From Acidobacteriota bacterium (GTDB taxonomy: Bacteria; Acidobacteriota; UBA890; WLXD01), in NCBI GenBank assembly GCA_012103255.1, contig WLXD01000003.1:78576-141983 (forward strand): a stretch of DNA of 63,408 nt. The letters are read 5' to 3'. Both the position numbers and the translations under genes were made by a program. This document shows positions 35,460 to 44,190 of this stretch, piece after piece (position 1 is the stretch's first letter; every line of letters begins with the position of its first letter). A model generated the notes under the pieces. The model saw only the letters and a list, made by a program, of their open reading frames with translations, ran no database searches and had not been told where the DNA came from.

Positions 35460-35506
35460 CGTATCCAAAACTCGCGGACGCCCCCTGGATGGGCAGAGGT
35501 GATCCC

Positions 35507-35881
35507 GTGGATGAACCGACGAGGCGGGAACGCGACGTTCTCGACATTCTCTACCGTGCCGAGGAAGCCACTGCGGAGGGCGTGCGGAAGGCGCTTCGGA
35601 TCAGCAACTCCGCGACGCGCACGCTTCTCGCGCGGCTCGAGGAGAAGGGACGCGTCGAACGTGTCCGCGAGGGCCGCCGCTTCATCTACCGGGCGGTTCC
35701 GCGAGTGGACACCGCCGCCCGGGACGAGGCGGACCGACTCCTTGAGGTCTTCTTCCGCCGGTCACCGCGAGCCGCGGTGCTCACCATGATGGACGCCGCA
35801 AGGGACCGCATGAGCGAGACCGAGTGGGCGTCGCTCCTCGACGAGGTCCGGCAGGCGCGGGCCGAGAAGAAAGAATCATGA
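35507..35881 (+). CDS. BlaI/MecI-family transcriptional repressor (second copy)
   Basis: 124 residues from the GTG at 35507, chosen for the GAGGTGA site 5 bases upstream. The winged helix has TRRERDVLDILYRAEEATAE, GVRKALRISNSATRTLLARL and the wing EGRRFIYRAVPRVDTAARDE. The C-terminal helix pair gives dimerisation. The stop overlaps the M56-fusion ATG (ATGA). It is a diverged paralogue of the regulator at 2575 with its own, different dyad. Confidence 0.86.
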   Translation: MDEPTRRERDVLDILYRAEEATAEGVRKALRISNSATRTLLARLEEKGRVERVREGRRFIYRAVPRVDTAARDEADRLLEVFFRRSPRAAVLTMMDAARDRMSETEWASLLDEVRQARAEKKES

Positions 35882-37782
35882 GTTTCCTTTCAACGCACTC
35901 GATGGCCGTGGTCGCTGCGCTCTTGAACACTTCGGTCAAGTTGGCGGCGATCGTCCTCGTCGCGTTCCTGGCGGCGCGCTTCGTCGCGCGCCGGGCACGC
36001 CGGCTGGAACCCTTCGTGTGGGTGACCGCTGCAACTGTTTCCCTGGTCACGCTCGTGGTCTCCGGGGCCCTCCCCGGCTGTCATCACTCGACCGCCTATC
36101 TGACCGGCAACGATGTGCATCCCCTGGAGGCGTGGTCGCTGTTGGCACACCTGTGGGCGGCCGTCGGCGTGGTGTTCGCCAGCGCGGTTGTCTTCCAGAT
36201 TGTGAGCCTCGAGTGGCGCTTCCTCCGAGCAGCCAGACCAGGAAACAGGATCGCCGCGTGCGTTGCCCGAATCCTGGCCTCCCGGAACGGCCTCCGACGA
36301 GTCGAAGTGCGGATGTCCGAGGAGATCTCGACGCCATGCACGTGGGGCGTCCTTCGCCCGCGGGTCCTGATCCCGGTCGACGCCCGACATTGGCCGCCGG
36401 AAGTCCTGGAATCGGCCGTGCGACACGAAGTCGCCCACATCGACCGAAACGACTGGCTAGCTGCGCTCTCACTCCGATTCGCCGTGGTCGCGCTGTGGTT
36501 CAACCCGTTTGTGTGGTGGCTCGAGAGGGTGGCGCGCGCCGCGCTCGAGCGCGGGGCCGATGACCGGGTGCTGCGCTCCGGAATCGGCAACGTGGACTAC
36601 GCAGAGCATCTGCTCTGGTTGCGAGCCCGCCTGGACGGGCGGCCGGCGATTGCCGCGGGACTCGCTCTACCCCTCTGGTCGGAGACTCGGTTCGCGGGGC
36701 GCGTCCGGGCGCTCCTGGCGCACCGGCCTCCTGCGCCTGTCGACGGCCGCATTGTAGGAACCCTGACCTTGGCCTTCGTCGCGTTCACCGCAGTCGTCGC
36801 GTCCCCCCCGTGGGTGGAAGCTCGCCAGTTCGCCGGCGAACGTGTGGCGAGTCGTGCCCAGGAGCGCGAGACCATCCTCGTCACCAACCGGAACAGCGAT
36901 TCGGTAACCCTTATCGACGGGGCGACCTTCGAAGTACTCACCACACTCGATGTCGGGCAGGGTCCACATGAAGTGGTGGTGCACCCGACCGGTCGTTTCG
37001 CGTACGTCTCATCCTACGACCGTCCGGAGGCGGGCGAAGATTCCATTTCGGTGAGCGTGGTCGATGTTGCGTCGCGGTCGATACGCGAGCACTTCTACGT
37101 GCCGGGACGCCGGGGGCTGCACGGCATTGCGATCTCGCGCGACGGCGACCGGTTGTGGCTGAGCGCGGAGAACGAACGCGCCGTGCTCGAACTCGATACC
37201 GCGACCGGTGCCGTGACGGCCGAGTATTCGACCGGCGGACAATGGACCCACGTCGTGGTCGCCTCGTCCGACGACGAGACCCTCTATGCGGCTGACATGG
37301 CGCGAGGCGAGGTGGCGTTCGTCGATCGGCGCACCTCCGCGGTGCGCGTCGTGTTGTCGGGAGAGGGCGCGGAGGGCATGGCTGTCTCACCGGACGGTGC
37401 GACTCTCTGGGTGGCGAATCGTGCGGAGAACACTATTGCCGTGCTCGACGCTGCGACGGGCGCACTCATCGCGAAGATCCCAACTCAGGGCGACTTCCCG
37501 GTGAAGTTGCGGTTCGCACCCGACGGCTCCGAAGTCTGGGTGGCGAACAATCGCACCAACTCCCTCGCCGTGATCTCGCCGGAGACAATGGAGGTGCTCC
37601 GGGTTGTTGGAATCCCCACCCAGCCCTTGGGGATCGGGTTCTCCACCGACGGCCGCTGGGTCCTCGTATCCGTACCCCGTCTCGATGAACTCCTCGTCGT
37701 CGATCGCGCTTCGGGCCGCCTGGAGCACCGGGTCCAGGTCGGCGCCAGCCCCGACGGAATCGCCGCCTTGAGGATCCGCTGA
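35878..37782 (+). CDS. M56 membrane metallopeptidase fused to a YVTN beta-propeller sensor
   Basis: 634 residues from the ATG at 35878. N-terminal helices include MAVVAALLNTSVKLAAIVLV and a second near 60. The zinc motif HEVAH is at 183-187, followed by ALERGADDRVL, which supplies the next ligand. A last helix (about 292-310, GTLTLAFVAFTAVVASP) leads to an extracytoplasmic YVTN propeller from about 330: ILVTNRNSDSVTLIDGATFE, GPHEVVVHPTGRFAYVSSYD, and EGMAVSPDGATLWVANR. In BlaR1 the sensor is a penicillin-binding domain; here a propeller replaces it. It is coupled to the BlaI gene. Confidence 0.82.
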   Translation: MSFLSTHSMAVVAALLNTSVKLAAIVLVAFLAARFVARRARRLEPFVWVTAATVSLVTLVVSGALPGCHHSTAYLTGNDVHPLEAWSLLAHLWAAVGVVFASAVVFQIVSLEWRFLRAARPGNRIAACVARILASRNGLRRVEVRMSEEISTPCTWGVLRPRVLIPVDARHWPPEVLESAVRHEVAHIDRNDWLAALSLRFAVVALWFNPFVWWLERVARAALERGADDRVLRSGIGNVDYAEHLLWLRARLDGRPAIAAGLALPLWSETRFAGRVRALLAHRPPAPVDGRIVGTLTLAFVAFTAVVASPPWVEARQFAGERVASRAQERETILVTNRNSDSVTLIDGATFEVLTTLDVGQGPHEVVVHPTGRFAYVSSYDRPEAGEDSISVSVVDVASRSIREHFYVPGRRGLHGIAISRDGDRLWLSAENERAVLELDTATGAVTAEYSTGGQWTHVVVASSDDETLYAADMARGEVAFVDRRTSAVRVVLSGEGAEGMAVSPDGATLWVANRAENTIAVLDAATGALIAKIPTQGDFPVKLRFAPDGSEVWVANNRTNSLAVISPETMEVLRVVGIPTQPLGIGFSTDGRWVLVSVPRLDELLVVDRASGRLEHRVQVGASPDGIAALRIR

Positions 37783-37830
37783 TCGGACTCGACCGCCTCG
37801 CGCTCCACGCAAAACTCCTCACGTCCGAAG

Positions 37831-37848
37831 GTGCTACAAATGTCACAG
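37831..37848. promoter_or_regulatory. Third site resembling the BlaI dyad
   Basis: GTGCTACAAATGTCACAG agrees with the operator core GTGTTACAAACGTAACAC at 14 of 18 positions and lies across the TPR gene's start codons. It suggests that the TPR gene belongs to the same regulon. Confidence 0.4.
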
Positions 37849-39384
37849 CTTGCTCGCCTCAGCCTGATCGTCGTAGCAACGCTCGGACTGCTGACCCCGG
37901 CGCCGGGCACCGCACAAGCTCCCGCGCGATCGCTCGGTGTCGTCACACTCGATCCCGGCCATGCCCCGGCGGCCGCCGTCGCATCGTTTCACCTTGGCAT
38001 GGCGGCGCTGTACGACTTTGCCTTCGTTGAGGCTCGCTCAGCGTTCGCCGACGCCCAGCAACAGGCGCCAGGCTTCTGGCCACCCCTGTGGGGCGAGGCC
38101 ATGACGTACTTCGATCCGCTGCTCGGCTCAACGCAGCCTTCCTTGGCTCGACCGCTGCTCGATCGCGCCGCGCAGCTGCGCGAGAGCGCTGCCCCGAACT
38201 CGGTCATGGAGGCGCTCCTCGGCGCAGCACTCGCTCTATTCCCCGACTCGGGCACCACCAACTCCGACGCCTTCCACGACGCGGTCGCACTGGGCTTGGA
38301 GGACTGGCCGAACGATCCGGATCTCACCGCGTTTCGCTCACTGGTCCTACTTGCGGAGGCCTCGGAGCTGCAAGGTTCGGAGTCGGATCGTGCCAGGATG
38401 CGCGCGGCGGCTGCGATCGAAGAGTCCCTGGCCGCGGCGCCGGCACACCCCGGACTGCTGCACTTTCTCCTGCACAGCTACGACGACCCGGTGCACGCGC
38501 CCCTGGGCCTCCGCGCCGCGCGCGCCTATGCCCAGGTCGCACCCGGGTCCTCACACGCGCTCCATATGCCGACGCATATCTACGTCCAGACTGGCGACTG
38601 GGCGGAGGCGAGTCGCCTGAACCGTGAAGCCTGGAACCTCTCCGTCGCATCGGCAGAGCAGTTCGGCAGGGAGGTGCTGGACTTCCATGCGCTGTACTGG
38701 CTCCTCTACGCCGACCTCCAGCGCGACGATCGGGTATCGGGCCAACAATGGATGGAGACTATCCGGCAGCACCGCGACCCCGCCGTGGTCGACAACGGCC
38801 ATGTGCACTGGCTCCTGATGACGGCCCGTTGGGTTGTGGACGGAGATCAGTGGGACGAACGCCCCCTTCTCACCGAGTCGACGTCGGTCGCTCACGACCT
38901 CCTGCAATCCACCGCGCTGGTGGCTCAGGGAGTGGGTGCCGCCCGCCTCGGCGAGTTCGCGGAGGTTGCCGCGGTCGCCGACGTCCTTCGCAGTCTCACA
39001 GAGAAGAACCGCCGCGACGGGAACGCGGCTTGGGCCGACATCCTCTCCGTCTCGCTCGGGGTAGTCGAGGGAGCAGGAGCCCTCACCAACGGGCGCGTCG
39101 AGGAGGCCGTCACCAAACTCTCTGTGGCAGCGGAGCACGAGAGTCGGCTCCCGCTACCCAACGGACCGCCCACTCCGGCCCAGCCAGCCATGGAACTCCT
39201 CGCCGAGGCCTTGCTCGTGGCAAACCGCCCCGCCGAGGCCATCGAATGGCTGGAGCGGAGTCTCCTTCGAACACCGGGCCGCCGCCGAGCCGCCACCCTC
39301 CTCGCCACGGCCCACCGCCTCGATGCATCCTCGAGGAGGCCTGACGCCGGAGATGGCGTTGCGCCGTCACGGCAGCGTCTCTGA
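37840..39384 (+). CDS. Secreted TPR-repeat protein
   Basis: 514 residues from the ATG at 37840, which has GAAGGTG upstream; a GTG at 37831 is an in-frame alternative. Signal peptide: LARLSLIVVATLGLLTPAPG. TPR-like helical pairs follow, with the characteristic segment SSHALHMPTHIYVQTGDWAE near residues 236-255 and AIEWLERSLLRTPGR near the end. It is probably periplasmic and acts as a protein-interaction scaffold. It is the last gene before the island and may answer to the BlaI/M56 pair. Confidence 0.72.
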   Translation: MSQLARLSLIVVATLGLLTPAPGTAQAPARSLGVVTLDPGHAPAAAVASFHLGMAALYDFAFVEARSAFADAQQQAPGFWPPLWGEAMTYFDPLLGSTQPSLARPLLDRAAQLRESAAPNSVMEALLGAALALFPDSGTTNSDAFHDAVALGLEDWPNDPDLTAFRSLVLLAEASELQGSESDRARMRAAAAIEESLAAAPAHPGLLHFLLHSYDDPVHAPLGLRAARAYAQVAPGSSHALHMPTHIYVQTGDWAEASRLNREAWNLSVASAEQFGREVLDFHALYWLLYADLQRDDRVSGQQWMETIRQHRDPAVVDNGHVHWLLMTARWVVDGDQWDERPLLTESTSVAHDLLQSTALVAQGVGAARLGEFAEVAAVADVLRSLTEKNRRDGNAAWADILSVSLGVVEGAGALTNGRVEEAVTKLSVAAEHESRLPLPNGPPTPAQPAMELLAEALLVANRPAEAIEWLERSLLRTPGRRRAATLLATAHRLDASSRRPDAGDGVAPSRQRL

Positions 39385-39412
39385 GCTTCGCGCCATATGG
39401 CGGAGGGAAAAG

Positions 39413-39463
39413 TGGCGGGCCCGACGGGATTTGAACCCGCGATCTCCGGCTTGACAGGCCGGC
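39413..39463 (-). repeat. attL-like tRNA-Asp 3' fragment
   Basis: 51 bases with 50 identical to the 3' part of the intact tRNA-Asp at 52134-52211 (from encoded CCA through the anticodon loop). The one difference (C for G at 39420) lies in the acceptor stem and would give a mismatch with the intact 5' strand. The 5' half of the gene is absent here, so this is a detached fragment left by site-specific integration. Confidence 0.85.
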
Positions 39464-39520
39464 TCTTGCAAGATTCTTAAGTGCCTATGAAGTAGCCATT
39501 TTTTGGCGGTCGCGAAATCC

Positions 39521-39552
39521 CGTGTAGCCGCCGTGTAGCCGCCGTGTAGCCG
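39521..39552. repeat. 11-bp tandem repeat next to attL
   Basis: CGTGTAGCCGC is repeated about 2.9 times, 58 bases inside the left att repeat. Short repeats in this position can be arm-type integrase binding sites; each unit also puts TAG stops in successive frames. Confidence 0.55.
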
Positions 39553-39659
39553 AAGACGATAGCCCTGTCGGCCAGGCTCGGTCCACTCGATACCTCGCAA
39601 AAGCTCCCGTCGAGGTGTTCTTGCAGCAGGGTGGGCTAGCCACGGTAAGGAGCACGTCG

Positions 39660-40241
39660 ATGGCAGAGCAGAACGATCGTCTCACTGATGAACTGGAGTA
39701 CGAATATCCGTTAGAGGCGCCCTACTCCCTGGAGGGCATCCCGGTCGAGGAAGTCGAGGGCGACGAACTGGACGTCGAAGAAGTAGTCGCCGACCTCAAC
39801 ACGTTCGTATCTGAGGCAGACGTCGGGCGAGGCGAGGGGGCTGATGCAGAGAGCCTAGTCGGTGTCGCAAGGGCAGGTGAGAACGCCCACGGCACGTGGG
39901 GCACGATCTGGGTCTGGAACGGTTCGAAGTGGGTTCGGAGGGGATTCACTTTGGAACCGCGGTCCAGTGTCGGCAAAGGACCCATTCCGCTAGGCGTCTA
40001 TCGCTTCCGGCGCTGGGTATCGAAGAAACTAGGGAAGACACTCAGATTGGCCAACGTCCCGGGCTTCACGGACATCCTGGTACACGTTGGCAACGTCCAA
40101 TCCGAGACGGCTGGCTGTATCTTGGCCGCCAAGAAAGTCGATAGCACCAAGAACCCGCGCCGGCTCATCGACAGCCGCTCGCTGACCGACTGGCTGTACG
40201 ACAACTGCCCTGCCGGCCGGATCAAGATCATCAACGTGTAG
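39660..40241 (+). CDS. DUF5675-like protein
   Basis: 193 residues from an ATG with TAAGGAG upstream. The N-terminal third is acidic and low complexity (LEYEYPLEAPYSLEGIPVEE). The C-terminal part fits DUF5675: PIPLGVYRFRRWVSKKLGKT, LRLANVPGFTDILVHVGN, and SETAGCILAAKK. The conserved His and Cys in HVGN...GCIL recall L,D-transpeptidase- or peptidoglycan-active phage proteins, which is only a family resemblance. It is the first island gene after attL and is followed by a large inverted repeat. Confidence 0.7.
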   Translation: MAEQNDRLTDELEYEYPLEAPYSLEGIPVEEVEGDELDVEEVVADLNTFVSEADVGRGEGADAESLVGVARAGENAHGTWGTIWVWNGSKWVRRGFTLEPRSSVGKGPIPLGVYRFRRWVSKKLGKTLRLANVPGFTDILVHVGNVQSETAGCILAAKKVDSTKNPRRLIDSRSLTDWLYDNCPAGRIKIINV

Positions 40242-40250
40242 GTCGGGTCG

Positions 40251-40299
40251 CCGATCAACGAGCCCGCCGCTAAAAGCCGCGGGCGGGCGCGTTGATCGG
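40251..40299 (+). terminator. Large inverted repeat after the DUF5675 gene
   Basis: CCGATCAACG (40251-40260) pairs with CGTTGATCGG (40290-40299), and the inner GC-rich arms also pair in part. It begins 10 bases after the stop. No clear T-tract follows, so it may be a terminator or simply an RNA-stabilising hairpin. Confidence 0.45.
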
Positions 40300-40764
40300 A
40301 GCCCAGGGCGAGGTTCGCACGCTGCCGCTAGCCCCCGTCACGCCACACCCCGACAGGCGGATCGAACCGTGCAGACCGACAAGATTGGGATCGCGTGAGC
40401 TACATGGCCGCGACACTGCGTTCGAAGTCACCGGCTAGAGCGCTTCAGTCGTCGGCAGTTAGCCATCCGGCGCGCCCGCGGGTAATCAGGACGTCGGGCG
40501 AACTCTGCCACCTGTCAGTATCAGGACGTCGTTGATGCAGTCAACAACGCGACGGGGAAGTCGGTCTGCAAGAAACATTGGCGGGCATAAGAAACACATC
40601 CACCAGGACACCCACTAGTCACACGCGTGACCGTGGACGGCGCTGGTGGGCGTTCGAGTTCTTGGCGTGGATTCGGTCCGTGCGACGCGCGCGAGGCAAA
40701 GCCACGGAGCGCCGGGCAAAGACCTTGAGACAAGGCGCCAGAGCTAGGGACGCACGGCGGACGT
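40300..40764. other. Intergenic region without a convincing gene
   Basis: About 465 bases between the DUF5675 hairpin and the end of the JAMM gene. Short frames exist on both strands but have no ribosome-binding site, no recognisable domain and mixed codon use. I see no repeat or RNA in it. Confidence 0.5.
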
Positions 40765-41229
40765 CTACCTGGACTCCGCGCCGATCTCGACGGTGACCTC
40801 GACGAGGTCATCAAGCGGGTCTCGTTCGTACGCTCGCACTTGGACGCCACCAGACAGCCCAACGACAAGGTGCACGCAGTCCCATCGGGACGAGAAGTGC
40901 TTGTCAATCTCCGAGAAGCCGGCGTCTCCGTTGGGATGAGAATGATAGATGGCGACGATGTATTCCCCGGCTGCTGCGATCTCCTGTTCTGCGACGAATT
41001 GCGCATGCGGGTCCGCCAGGAACCGGCAGGTTGCGTCTGTGGCGACGTTCGGCAAGGGATGGCAGCGCGTCGCGATCCGCAACTCCTGCCCAGAAAGCAG
41101 ACCCACGGTTTCTAGCGGAGCCGCAGCCCGCGCCTCGCGTACGACCTCAAGTGCCGTCGCAGCTTCGATGCGGAGCCTACGCAGGGAGGTACACCATGTG
41201 GGCCGGCTCTGGCCGAAAATGGCTGTCAC
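40765..41229 (-). CDS. JAMM/MPN-domain (Mov34/PAD-1) metallopeptidase
   Basis: 154 residues from a GTG. The full JAMM signature is present: Glu40 in LETVGLLSG, then H96-S-H98, seven residues, S106, two residues, D109. Bacterial JAMM proteins cleave isopeptide-like bonds on ubiquitin-like (ThiS/MoaD/CysO-type) proteins or adducts, often in defence islands. Here no E1/E2 or ubiquitin-like gene is adjacent. The start lies 53 bases inside the upstream carotenoid-oxygenase-like gene, so translation is likely coupled. It is the last gene of the operon. Confidence 0.85.
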   Translation of the reverse strand: MTAIFGQSRPTWCTSLRRLRIEAATALEVVREARAAAPLETVGLLSGQELRIATRCHPLPNVATDATCRFLADPHAQFVAEQEIAAAGEYIVAIYHSHPNGDAGFSEIDKHFSSRWDCVHLVVGLSGGVQVRAYERDPLDDLVEVTVEIGAESR

Positions 41230-42709
41230 CCCAGGTCAGGAGTTCGGCGGACACCGCATGCGCGACCATGCGCGTGAGGTCATCGGCTCGATATAGCCGC
41301 AGCCCTATCTCTGGCGAGAAGGTGGCGACATGGTCGCGACCCTTCTCACCGGCGATCATCGAGAATGCCATGGGCTCCGAGTAGCTGATGTGGGATCGTG
41401 CGGCGTCATAGTCCACCTTGAGGTCCCGCGAGTCGAACCGGATCAACGCGGACGGCACGTAGCGGATCTGCGAGTAGTCCGGAGTGATCCGCTCGTACGC
41501 CGCTGCGATGTGCCGTGGAAGTAGGCGCGGCTCGAATCCGGCGAACGAGCCGAACAGGCGCTCGCCGGTTGAATCCAACCCGAGGTTGATTGGAAGCCAC
41601 GAATGTCCAAGCGAAGCGTTTCCGTAGTCGTACGAGCGAGAGAACGTCTTCAGACTCGAGGTTCCCCCGCGTCGCTCGTAGCGGATCACGGTGCCGAAGT
41701 TCAGCGGTTGCGTTATGGCGCCGGAGTAGTGCTCCGCGACCTCCTGGGGACTCTCTGAGTAGACATTCGGACCGTGAGTCTCCTCGGAGACGTCGGCTTG
41801 CTTGTAGTTCGCAAACAGCACGAAACCATCGCCCGAACTGTTGCTCACCTCCAGATGGGACAGCGCTATCCCTTCAAGAGCATCGAGACCGGGTAAGAGC
41901 TCGGCTTGCAGTGAATTCTGACTCTCGTCGATACGAACTGTCCAGATAGATGAGAAAGGCATCGGAAGCACGGAGTGCTCCTCGTCACTATCGTGCGCGT
42001 CGAGTGACTCGAGCACCGCGCCCGTCCTGAGGAGACCCACGTAGCGGGCGCCGTTCTCTTCGAAATAGAACGCGGAGTGGAAGTTTGCGCTGCATCGCTC
42101 GCTATCCTCAGGCGGTGGTTGCAACTTCCACGAGCGCACGTCTCCCGACTTGGTGTCCAATCCAAGCAGCCTCAGGTCGTCTGCTTCGACGGGCCGGCCT
42201 GCTTGTTCTCTGCGTAGCAGCGACTGATGGAAGTAGGCGCAGCGGTGGTCCAGATCCCAGGCGAAGTGAGACGTAGAACTGATCTGCGGCGCCCCCGGTT
42301 CGGGGACGCAGGACGCAATCACCCTCGAGGCGCGGAACTCCTCCAGGTCGATCTCTAGCGGCGCTCCGAACAAGAGATTTGTCGTCCAGACATGGGAACC
42401 TGCGACGTTGATCCCGTGGTTCGGCTGAGTGATATACCTGGAATAGGAGCCGTGGGCGAGATCGATGTCTGCCGGCCACAGGTAGCCGACGTCTCTTCCA
42501 GAGGGATCGACGTCGAGGAACGTGGCCCGGACTCGGCCCGGGCGACCAGGGCGAAGTTCGATACGCAATAACTCTGCCTGAGAGTCGTGCCATCGCCGGA
42601 AGACGCTACGGGCTTTCGCCCTTCGGGACGTTGCGACCAGTAGCGATCCCGCTGCGTCCTCCGGGATTTCTCCTCGAACGAACAGCTCAACTTGTTGGTG
42701 CGCTGTCAC
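41177..42709 (-). CDS. Divergent carotenoid-oxygenase (RPE65/CCD) superfamily-like protein
   Basis: 510 residues from the GTG at 42709, with TAGGG upstream and 10 bases after the preceding stop. The N-terminus VELFVRGEIPEDAAGSLLVA mirrors the family's V-x-G-x-IP-x-x-L-x-G start; QPNHGINVAGSHVW and LEIDLEEF recall the PNTNVV and PYELDP segments. Four His stand at family-like spacing: H148 (TSHFAWD), H211 (NFHSAF), H285 (LSHLEV) and H504 (EPAHMVY), which could bind Fe(II). Substrate and reaction are unknown. Linkage to a JAMM peptidase is unusual. Confidence 0.55.
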   Translation of the reverse strand: MTAHQQVELFVRGEIPEDAAGSLLVATSRRAKARSVFRRWHDSQAELLRIELRPGRPGRVRATFLDVDPSGRDVGYLWPADIDLAHGSYSRYITQPNHGINVAGSHVWTTNLLFGAPLEIDLEEFRASRVIASCVPEPGAPQISSTSHFAWDLDHRCAYFHQSLLRREQAGRPVEADDLRLLGLDTKSGDVRSWKLQPPPEDSERCSANFHSAFYFEENGARYVGLLRTGAVLESLDAHDSDEEHSVLPMPFSSIWTVRIDESQNSLQAELLPGLDALEGIALSHLEVSNSSGDGFVLFANYKQADVSEETHGPNVYSESPQEVAEHYSGAITQPLNFGTVIRYERRGGTSSLKTFSRSYDYGNASLGHSWLPINLGLDSTGERLFGSFAGFEPRLLPRHIAAAYERITPDYSQIRYVPSALIRFDSRDLKVDYDAARSHISYSEPMAFSMIAGEKGRDHVATFSPEIGLRLYRADDLTRMVAHAVSAELLTWGDSHFRPEPAHMVYLPA

Positions 42710-42719
42710 ACTGCGCGCC

Positions 42720-43550
42720 CTAGCTAGCCTTTTCCTCGTCCACGCCAGGCCCCCGGACTGCCTGCTTCTGTGCGACACCCGCAAACCTACGCATGTAGTA
42801 GTGCTGCCCGAACAAGAACAACTCGCCCTCCGCTTGGAGGTCCAAGTAGGGATGCGACACCGTCGTCGGGGTGGTCGTCAGCAGCGTTTCCACGTGGATC
42901 GTGTCCTTCCGGAGCCCTCCGTAGAGAGGCTTGTCCATCCATTCGATGGCCGTCGTGGGGAAGCTCAGGCTCATGCAGCGAGCTTGCATGACGGCCGGTC
43001 GAGCCAGGTCCTTCGATGGGAAGGTAGGGGCGTAGCTGTAGTTCTGGACGATATTGCCCGCAGCGAAGTTCCGGACCATGTGCTCCAGCGTCGTTGGAAA
43101 GCATCCAGCGTCGTGCACGAGTAGCCATTCGACCATCTGGCGCAGCGTATAAAACACCCCATAGTTGAAGAACTCGACCCTCTGAATCGGGTCCAACTTC
43201 TCAAACTCGACCAGATCGTACAGCCCTTTCGAGCCGAGCTGGTTATGTACCTCGTCAATGACGGTCGAATCCGTGATCTGGATCCGAGAGTCGGATGGGA
43301 TTGGCCCCATGAGATTGAACTGATTGCCCACCCCAGCCATGACCAGCCTTCCCAGGCGGGTCATACGTTTCCCATCGAAGATGTGCACCAAGTCCTTGGC
43401 AACGACATCGGCGGCGTTGTCCTTGGCAAACACCTCTGGCAGGGCGCTAAAGTCCCAACTCTTGCTCTCCAGATGTTCGACTTTCTCGGTGACGTCTTTG
43501 AGGATCGACGCGAATTCTGGCCCTCCAACGGAGGCCCGGCGAATCGCCAT
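42720..43550 (-). CDS. Unknown cytoplasmic protein, first gene of the JAMM/oxygenase-like operon
   Basis: 276 residues, no signal peptide and no transmembrane segment. Features seen: an N-terminal helical part with DVTEKVEHLESKSWDFSALP, a strand-rich middle with NQFNLMGPIPSDSRIQITDS, and a C-terminal HPYLDLQAEGELFLFGQHYY. I recognise no domain. Only 10 bases separate it from the oxygenase-like gene, so co-function with that protein and the JAMM peptidase is inferred from the operon only. Confidence 0.65.
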   Translation of the reverse strand: MAIRRASVGGPEFASILKDVTEKVEHLESKSWDFSALPEVFAKDNAADVVAKDLVHIFDGKRMTRLGRLVMAGVGNQFNLMGPIPSDSRIQITDSTVIDEVHNQLGSKGLYDLVEFEKLDPIQRVEFFNYGVFYTLRQMVEWLLVHDAGCFPTTLEHMVRNFAAGNIVQNYSYAPTFPSKDLARPAVMQARCMSLSFPTTAIEWMDKPLYGGLRKDTIHVETLLTTTPTTVSHPYLDLQAEGELFLFGQHYYMRRFAGVAQKQAVRGPGVDEEKAS

Positions 43551-44190
43551 TCAATATTGCCAGCCCCCTGCGATCGGGCGGTACTCAGATCTCAGCCAGT
43601 CTCGATACGCGGTCATCCTTCAACCTCCGGCCATACGGTTCCATGTGCTTACTTAAGGAAACCGTCCAAAGCTGGTTTTTCGAGGGGCACTCGAGAAAAA
43701 CCGAGACCTTCTGTCAGTGACCGCCGCCAGAACGCTGGTGAGCGAGAGGTTTCCGACGCGATTCAGCGGCACATCGGACGAACACACGGAGGCGGCACGG
43801 CGGCTACACAGCTCCTCCTGGACCTCAGCATTCACCGTGTTCATCGAGAATCGCGGTCTTGTGGCGTACGGCTGCGTAGGCCGGAATTCGCGTACCTCTG
43901 CACCAGGTGAGTGCGCTACAGCTACGCTCGTTCCTTCCGGCCTGTGGCGTGTCGATACCTAGCTAGATTCCACGAACAGCGATTTCTAGCTTCGCGACCT
44001 CTTCTAGCCCATAGCCCGGAGGCCACAGCTTCAAATCCTGTCCCCTCTACTCCGAAGGCCCCGTCGTGCCGCGCTTCCCGCGGCAGCGGCGGGCGCTATT
44101 CGCGTCCGTACGCTGAGGCTCCGGGCGCGGGCCACGACTAGCTCGAGGCGAGCGGCCGCGCTACGGGCCGCCAAGGACGTCTCTGAGGCT
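43551..44190. other. Long intergenic region in the island
   Basis: About 640 bases upstream of the three-gene operon. The promoter of that operon must lie here. Short frames on both strands look random. The only structured element is a tRNA-3'-like fragment near 44014-44054. Confidence 0.5.
44014..44054 (+). other. Possible decayed tRNA 3' end
   Basis: GCCCGGAGGCCACAG-CTTCAAATC-CTGTCCCCTCTACTCC resembles a variable loop, T-arm and acceptor 3' strand, but the T-stem has a C-C mismatch and there is no 5' half. It may be an older att remnant, suggesting a composite island. Confidence 0.25.

Noticed and set aside
39413-39463. Functional second tRNA-Asp
   Set aside because: Only the 3' part is present; the D-arm and 5' acceptor strand are missing.
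43717-43962. 81-codon plus-strand frame
   Set aside because: No ribosome-binding site, no domain, and random-looking composition.
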